Assembly: GCF_048564905.1 (NCBI RefSeq) | Contig: NW_027328897.1 | Coordinates: 1-64,000, forward strand | Direction: 5' to 3' | From: Vicugna pacos | Taxonomy: Eukaryota; Chordata; Mammalia; Artiodactyla; Camelidae | Length of the DNA: 64,000 nucleotides | Part shown: positions 58,102-64,000 of the stretch, piece after piece | How positions within the stretch are numbered: position 1 is the first letter of the stretch | How the letters are laid out: each line of letters starts with the position of its first letter | Position numbers and translations under genes: made by a program | The notes under the pieces: generated by a model | Seen by the model: the letters and a program-made list of their open reading frames with translations, nothing else | Told to the model about the DNA's origin: nothing | The model's database searches: none

Positions 58102-59131
58102 TTTTTTAATTTTTAGAAACTTTATTTTCCATCGAACTCTTTCTATTTTAAGACTTTGTGGAATTAACAGCTTCCGACTGCTCCGTGGTTGTTGCAACCC
58201 ATTCGGTGGCCTGAGCAGCGGGAGCTGCAGACCAGTCTTCAGGGGCGGGCTGAGCGCTCCCTGCAGTAGGGAACTGCTGAATAGGCACAGAGGGCGCCTT
58301 CGGACCAGTCCGCCACCTCAGGCCACGTAGCAGTGAACTCAGGAGCGGGAACCATCCATTCACCCTGAAATTCCTCCTTGGTCGCCGCCTGTTTAGCTGC
58401 AGCCTGCTCTTCCTTTTCAACCTCTGCAGGATCTCTGTAGAAACAGAGATCAGGCATGACCTCCCATGGGTGTTCGCGGGAGATGGTGCCGCGCATGCGC
58501 AAAACCTCCTGGGCGAGCATCCGCCACATCAGACCCACTGAGTGAGCTCCCTTGTTGTTGCGCGAGATGGCAATGTACACGTAGCGCAGAAAGGAGTCCG
58601 TGTTACACAGGGCGATGGTAGGCAGGTTAATGTAAGATGCCTCAGTGAGAGGCTGGTGGTCAGCCCTGGGATCCGTAAACACCAGAAGTCTCGGCTCCCG
58701 GAAAGCTGCCTGGACCTGGTTAGTGAAGTTTCCAGGCGTGAAGCGGCCAGCAATAGGCGTGGTTCCAGTGGCAGCAGCAAACTTCAGCACAGCTCGCTGG
58801 CCAGTATTCCTGGAGGATATGACACTGACATCAGCTGGGTTTTTATTGGCAACAAGGGCCCGAGCTGCCAACAGAAGTTTCTCCCATTCTCTTCAGATTT
58901 ATGATGTAGATGCCATCACTTTTCCTTTTGCAGATGTACTGTTTCATTTGGAAGTCAAGGTTGATGCCACCTAAGTGGCATTCCTGCTGCAAGGAATTTG
59001 AGGACAACCTCCTCCTTCATTTGCAGGACATCAAGGGCTCTGGACACTGTGAAAGTTTCCCTTTGAGTTACAATGGGAATCCAGAACAACGCCGAATGGA
59101 CCCCTCTCTGGGTAGCGCGGAAAAGCCGCAG
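58102..59131 (-). pseudogene. RPSA: Processed pseudogene of ribosomal protein SA (RPSA)
   Basis: An intronless copy of RPSA (40S protein SA, laminin receptor) on the minus strand. The 5' UTR is recognisable near 59,080-59,131 (CGGCGTTGTTCTGGATTCCC), the body gives [19 protein letters not shown]-like text (here [19 protein letters not shown]), then [20 protein letters not shown] and [14 protein letters not shown]. The 3' end has AATAAAGTTTCTAAAA and an A-rich tail. It is dead: the start ATG is GTG, about one base is gained near codon 24, two bases are lost before the LLAARA stretch, and a further frame shift lies near the [11 protein letters not shown]-terminus. Flanks TAGATTGATTGATTG and TAGATTTAGATTGTG may be a diverged target duplication. 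It was inserted by L1 machinery close to TRAV24. Confidence 0.92.
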
Positions 59132-59339
59132 TAGATTTAGATTGTGAAAAACCTTAATTAGTGCTTTTACTATATGTTTTCCCAGCATGTCTCTTTTCTC
59201 CAGTATTTTAAGTCCCCCAGAGAACAGAGAATGTTGCTTTTATAATTTTCAGAACTCCTAGGGAAATTGTGGGCACAAAATCACCGTTTAAACAAAAATA
59301 TGCATGTTGAACTAAATTAAGATTACATGTGGGCTGACA

Positions 59340-59425
59340 CAGACAAGATAGAACATAAGTCTTACATACTTTTAAACAGCTCTATTGAGGTCTAATTGAA
59401 ATTCCATTAAATTCATCCATTATAG
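59340..59425 (-). mobile_element. Short old L1 3'-UTR-like scrap
   Basis: TTTAAACAGCTCTATTGAGG then TCTAATTGAAATTCCATTAA resembles the L1M 3' end. It reaches almost to the TRAV24 V exon, so the usual intron sequence is replaced. Confidence 0.45.
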
Positions 59426-59712
59426 GATTGAGCCTCCTCTTGTGCATGAAACAGAGTCCTCCACGGTTGCACGTTCAGGAAGGAGAGAGCACCAATGTCA
59501 CCTGCAGTTTCCCTTCCAGCTCTTTTTATGCTTTACACTGGTACAGATGGGAACGTGCAAAAAGTCCCAAGAACCTGTTTGTAATGTCTTTAAATGAGGA
59601 TGAAACGGAGGAAGGATGAGTAAGAGTCACTCTAGTACTAAGGACGGTCACAGCTACCTGTACATCAAAGGACCCCAGCCCGAGGACTCAGCCACATACC
59701 TCTGTGCCTCCA
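59426..59712 (+). pseudogene. TRAV24: TRAV24 pseudogene, leader not found
   Basis: The V exon begins after an AG at 59424-59425 and reads MKQSPPRLHVQEGESTNVTC, SFPSSSFYALHWYRWERAKS, LFVMSLNEDETEEG. It closely matches human TRAV24 (LHVQEGDSTNFTCSFPSSNFYALHWYRWE in two parts). A TGA at 59617-59619 ends the frame. FR3 continues one frame over as SYLYIKGPQPEDSATYLCAS up to the RSS, so about one base has been lost or gained near CDR2-FR3. No leader exon was found between 57,400 and 59,425. The RPSA retrocopy and an L1-like scrap occupy the place where intron and leader should be. Confidence 0.85.
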
Positions 59713-59751
59713 CACAGTGCTCTGCAGTCACCTGCAGCCCCTGCCCAAACC
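59713..59751 (+). other. RSS of TRAV24 pseudogene
   Basis: Heptamer CACAGTG (59713-59719), 23-bp spacer, nonamer GCCCAAACC (59743-59751). It is well kept despite the dead coding region. Confidence 0.9.
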
Positions 59752-60270
59752 GGTGCCTGCTGCTGCTCTGGTGCCAGCGTTGATGAAGAGGCAAAAATCG
59801 GGTAGAAAAGGCAAATGCAATGAATTACAGTGTTTTCAATAATTCAGTCACTGTAGCTCCCTAAACTACCTGCACTGTTACTAAACATCACTAACCTGGA
59901 CTCCCACCAACGTATTAGCCATGTCATTGAGTCAGATCCCTTGCCTCCTCTTTCGCCAGGATTCCAAGTGAACTAGATAGTAACTCAAACCTACATAAAA
60001 CAATCTGGTTAATCTAGGGCAACATATACCCTCCTACATTTGGACTCATCCTAAGAGCTAGTCCTGTCATATTTCTTCACGTGCTTGAACGGAACATGTG
60101 GACATATGGATAAAACTTTTCTCACACACCAGACATGGAATCTGCATGTTTTATATCAGAACAGGCGATTCTGCTTCATTTAACTCATTGGGGATTTTGG
60201 TTTAGTTCCACCTTCTCCCTACATGGACATCTGTATTTTCATTTTTTCCATGGAGGCTATTTGCATTTTT
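59752..60270. other. Short gap after TRAV24
   Basis: Nothing was recognised. Confidence 0.35.
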
Positions 60271-61375
60271 GAAAATCACTTGTATTTTGTTTTTTTTTAA
60301 ACATTTTTTATTGAGTTATAGTCATTTTACAATGTTGCATCAAATTCCAGTGTAGAGCACAATTTTTCAGTTATACATGAACATACATACAATCATTGTC
60401 ACATTCTCTTTCACTGTGAGTCACCAAAAAATCCTGTGTATATTTCTCTGTGCCACACAGTACAATCTTGTTTATCTATTCTACATTTTGAAATCCCAGT
60501 CTGTCCCTTCCCACCCCCTATCCCCCTGGCAACCACAATTTTGTATTCTATGTCTATGAGTCTATTTCTGTTTTGTATTCCTGTTTTGGGTTTTTTTTTT
60601 TTTAGATTCTGCATTTGCACGATCTCATATAGTATTTTTCTTTCTCTTTCTGGCTTACTTCACTTAGAATGACATTCTTTGGGAACATCCATTTTGCTGC
60701 AAATGGCATTATGTTGTCAGGTTTTATGGCTGAATAGTATTCCATTGTATAAATATACCACCTCTTCTTTATCCAGTCATCTGTGGATGGACATTTAGGC
60801 TGTTTCCATGTCTTGGTTATTGTTAATAGTGCTGCTATGAACATTGGGGTGCAAGTGTCATTTTGAAGTAGGGTTCCTTCTGGATATATGCCCAGGAGTG
60901 GGATTCCCTGGTCATATGGTAAGTCTATTCCTAGTCTTTTGAGGAATCTCCATACTGTTTTCCACAGTGGCTGCACCAAACTGCATTCCCACCAGTAGTG
61001 TAGGAGGGTTCCCCTTTCTCCACAGCCTCTCCAGCATTTGTCTTATGTGGACTTTTGAGTGATGGCCATTCTGAGTGGTGTGAGGTGATACTTCATTGTA
61101 GTTTTGATTTGCATTTCTCAGATGATTAGTGATATTGAGCATTTTTTCATGTGCTTATTGATCATTAGTATTTCTTCCTTGGAGAATTGCTTGTTTAGGT
61201 CTTCTGCCCGTATTTGGACTGGGTTGTTTGTTTTTTTCTTATTAAGTTATATGAGCTGCTTATATATTCTGGACATCAAGCCTGTGTTGGATTCATTTGC
61301 AAAACTTTTCTCCCATTAAGTAGGTTGTTGTTTTGTTTTACTTATGGTTTCCTTTGCTGTGGAAAATCACTTGTA
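60271..61375 (-). mobile_element. 5'-truncated L1 with 14-bp target duplication
   Basis: The element is 60,285-61,361, antisense, flanked by exact copies of GAAAATCACTTGTA (60271-60284 and 61362-61375). The minus strand of 60,602-60,979 encodes the end of L1 ORF2 ([47 protein letters not shown]). The perfect duplication and good coding match mark it as the youngest L1 in the window. It is about 1.08 kb long. Confidence 0.9.
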
Positions 61376-63687
61376 ATGACACTTGGTCTCTCCTCCAGGG
61401 TCTCTGTCTGTGATATTGAACAGTAACTGAACTCTATGGTCTGAGTTTCTTCATTTCTAATCCCCAGGTGTATGAGGCTGGTCGCGCATCTGGCGCTGCA
61501 CTCACTCTGCAGCTTTCCAAATACTCCACCAGTTTAATACCCCATCGTTCCTCTGGAGACCTTTAATTCTGGAGCCTTTCTGGGTTTTGTCAACAAGATC
61601 AACTTCCTTCTGTGCTTCTTCACCTAGCAGCTTGACTCTCAGCTTTCTACCAACATCTATATTAGTAACTAGTTATCCAGCTCCTGTCCAGCTTCCTGAA
61701 TTATGCTGCTATTCTCTCTCGCTCTCTTGTATTATGTGCTCTTTTTCTCCCTCTCTCTATTTTTTTGTATATTTTTATATTTATAATCTTATTACTGTCA
61801 TTATCTCCTGGTTAGAAAAAAATAATAGATATTATATTGGATTGCATACAAATCCCTGGAACCATTTAAGATGTGCATACATGAAAAGACTTCTTTTCAA
61901 AGACCATTCACAAGGTAGTAATGAATCTCTTTGACCATCAGACTGGAAATGGTTGAATCTGTTTTGCTCCATGGGTAGCAAACTGAATGTGTAGAGCTAG
62001 AAGTGTGAGCACAGGCCTGAGTGAGGAGAATCCCCAGCTCACTGCACACTCGTGCTGGTGGAGTGAAACAACACGGACAAGAACTGCTGGTCAACCCTCC
62101 AAGCCAGGTTTGCATCATTACCTGCATAAATATCACTGGAATAAAATTCTAATAATCCAATAATTCTAATTTTCAATAATAATCCTGTGGCTTTAGGTAA
62201 CTCTGAATAGGCAGAAGCATAATGCACAGAAAAAAGCAAGGGCAGAATTTGGCTCATCTGCTCATTGCTACAACACAGCACTTCATGGCATTGCTCACCA
62301 TAGAATAAAAAATTGATTTTGCTTATACAGCACTTCAGGGTAGAAAGCTACTTAGACGGACCAACGACTCCACCTTCCTTGGGCCCCTGCTTGCCTCCAT
62401 GTGAGAGGATAAAGCTCTTCCACACAAGTAAATATCCATGTCTTTATGAAAGTCACTAGTAACTAAGGAAATATGTGTCAAGAGTTTCAGTTTTGGGGGT
62501 TCTCAGATTGATCTGAAATTGAAAAAAGTCTGTTAAATTTTCACTATTTGTACAGATACACGAGCTTTCAAATAGTCCCTCATTTTTTCTAAAGCTATGT
62601 CACATGCAGTGAGAAGAATGAGTGAACTATAAAAGCCACATTGAACACAAAAAGCTCACACCTCCCTGTTTACTGCAAGGCCCCAACATGAGCAATCAGC
62701 CAGCTGCTCCTGTGAACAGAGACCCAGAGCTCTCGTTCCATCCCAGCAGTGGCAGCTGGGCTCTGTGCCACATACGTGAAAGGAAGTTTGGTGAAAAGGG
62801 CAGATGCTCCAGGCCCAGCTGTTAGAGGCAATCAGAAACCAGAGAGAGAAAAAGCACAATTTATTCTTGCCAACTTCTCACAAGTCCTCCCCAGGACTCT
62901 TCTCCACAGGACCTCAGTGCAGTTGTGTTTTGCTGCATAAAAATCATCCCAAACCTCAGTGACTTGCAACAGCCGCCATTTTATTACCTCATGACACCTT
63001 GGCTCCAGCTCACACCTGGGGGCTTGGCTGCTCTGGAGCACCTCAAATTACTTATTTATGTCTGTAGTCTCAGTGTGAGTGTCTGGAAGCCGGGGCTCTG
63101 TTCCAACAGAAAGGGCCGGGCCCATCTCTCACTCCAGGCGTCCTCAGAATGACCGTGGCCCCTGCACGGGTCTCTCCTCATGGTCTCTCTGGGAAAGTGC
63201 TCATCTTATCTGGTGCCTTTTTCTCAAATTACATTGACTTTTAAAGTCCCTGGTATGTGGAAAGGTAACATACTGAAACAGTAAAGATGAACTCTACATT
63301 GGAGAATTTACAAACCTTGATAACCTGTATGACAGCAGAGAACTAGTTGCTTTTTATCATCCATTTTGAGATCACAGTTTGTCTAACAATAAATCAGGAG
63401 TCTTTCCCAAATTGATTTAAATGTCTGCGAGCTAATATGCTCCACTAGCACATGCAGAGACGACATGAGTCTGATGAAGCTGGACATGACAAAGGAAACA
63501 TATTATTTCCTCCTGATGCCCTGGTTTTAAACCACAGAGTCCATTTTTAAAAGACAAATCATTTCTCCATGAGCAATATCAGTATGAGTAGACTCTTTCT
63601 TTTCAAGCCTTGACAAACATATATACCACATGAATTAGAAAGCATTCTGTAAGGAATTGGTTAGAAAATCAGCAATTTCTGATCTAG
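61376..63687. other. Gene-free region before TRAV25
   Basis: No gene was recognised. 62,920-63,180 resembles a widespread old mammalian interspersed repeat (GCTGCATAAAAATCATCCCA, CATTTTATTACCTCATG), but I cannot name its family. Confidence 0.35.
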
Positions 63688-63703
63688 TCACAGGGGGGCA
63701 GCA
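63688..63703 (+). promoter_or_regulatory. CTCF-like motif upstream of TRAV25
   Basis: TCACAGGGGGGCAGCA partly fits the CTCF core, about 200 bp before the leader ATG in gene orientation. Confidence 0.4.
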
Positions 63704-63903
63704 TCTGCAAACACAGACACCCACCCCCTTCTTAAAATAGGTGAGTGAAACATGGTAGGTCTGATTGGCTCTCAACCTGCAGTCCCTCCTTTCCCCTTTC
63801 TTTCCAAAAGGCAGGGGCAGGGTTTGGAAGCAGCTTGTACAAGGGAAACCCATCAGGAGTGGTCAGATTCAGCAGCTCTTTCTGAAGAGGAAGAAGAAGG
63901 AAG

Positions 63904-64000
63904 ATGTTTCTCATAACAACAGTTCTGATCTTATGGATGCAAAGAGCACGTGAGTTTGGGATTCCCCTGGTTGCTCCCAGAGAATTCAGCAGAGTGGGTT
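63904..64000 (+). CDS. TRAV25: TRAV25 leader exon, gene cut by window end
   Basis: The leader exon is 63904-63949 (MFLITTVLILWMQRA; human TRAV25 MLLITSMLVLWMQLS). It is 46 nt, phase 1, with donor GTGAGT at 63950. The V exon should begin 100-200 bp further on, beyond the window. The identity is supported by the leader and by its place after TRAV24, so the call depends on a short match. Confidence 0.7.
   Translation, partial: MFLITTVLILWMQRAREFGIPLVAPREFSRVG

Noticed and set aside
60602-60979. 125-codon minus-strand protein that looks conserved
   Set aside because: It is the end of L1 ORF2 within the truncated L1, not a host gene.

Overview
This window is mammalian germline DNA from the variable-gene part of the T-cell receptor alpha/delta (TRA/TRD) locus. 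It carries fifteen recognisable V genes, all on the + strand. Each intact one has the standard layout: a short leader exon (46-52 nt, phase 1), a small intron, a V exon with Cys23, Trp41 and Cys104, and a recombination signal sequence (RSS) with a 23-bp spacer. A tRNA-derived SINE at about 41,176 has the form typical of camelids, and the L1 3' ends look cetartiodactyl, so the source is most likely a camelid (camel, llama or alpaca).

The gene order follows the human locus: TRAV10, TRAV12, TRAV16, three TRAV18 copies, TRAV19, TRAV20 (dead), TRAV21 (dead), a TRAV8 member, TRAV22, TRAV23/DV6, TRDV1, TRAV24 (dead), and the leader exon of TRAV25 at the right edge. TRAV17, which lies between TRAV16 and TRAV18 in human, was not found. 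Names rest on remembered human and mouse protein sequences and on gene order, not on a search.

Region by region: 0-10 kb holds TRAV10 (open, but with Trp41 replaced by Arg and a poor RSS heptamer), TRAV12 (V exon intact, leader apparently one base short) and TRAV16 (looks functional). 11-24 kb is a tandem array of three TRAV18 copies inside larger duplicated blocks. 25-26 kb is TRAV19, whose splice donor sits at the head of an 11-copy 9-bp repeat that repeats the donor itself. 26-33 kb is gene-free and contains L1 and L2 relics. 33-36 kb holds dead TRAV20 and TRAV21. 36-38 kb is an old antisense L1. 38-53 kb holds four functional-looking genes (TRAV8, TRAV22, TRAV23/DV6, TRDV1) separated by the SINE, a lone ERV LTR, an inverted L1, a possible V relic, and an L1 with two nested insertions. 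53-64 kb holds MIR and L2 relics, an RPSA retrocopy next to dead TRAV24, a 5'-truncated L1 with a perfect 14-bp target duplication, and the TRAV25 leader.

The genes act as interchangeable segments. RAG1/2 cuts at one RSS and the V exon is joined to a J (alpha) or D/J (delta) segment, giving the variable domain of an alpha-beta or gamma-delta T-cell receptor. A recurring CTCF-like motif about 190-330 bp upstream of many leaders, in the same orientation as the genes, may link V choice to chromatin looping; this is inferred from sequence only.
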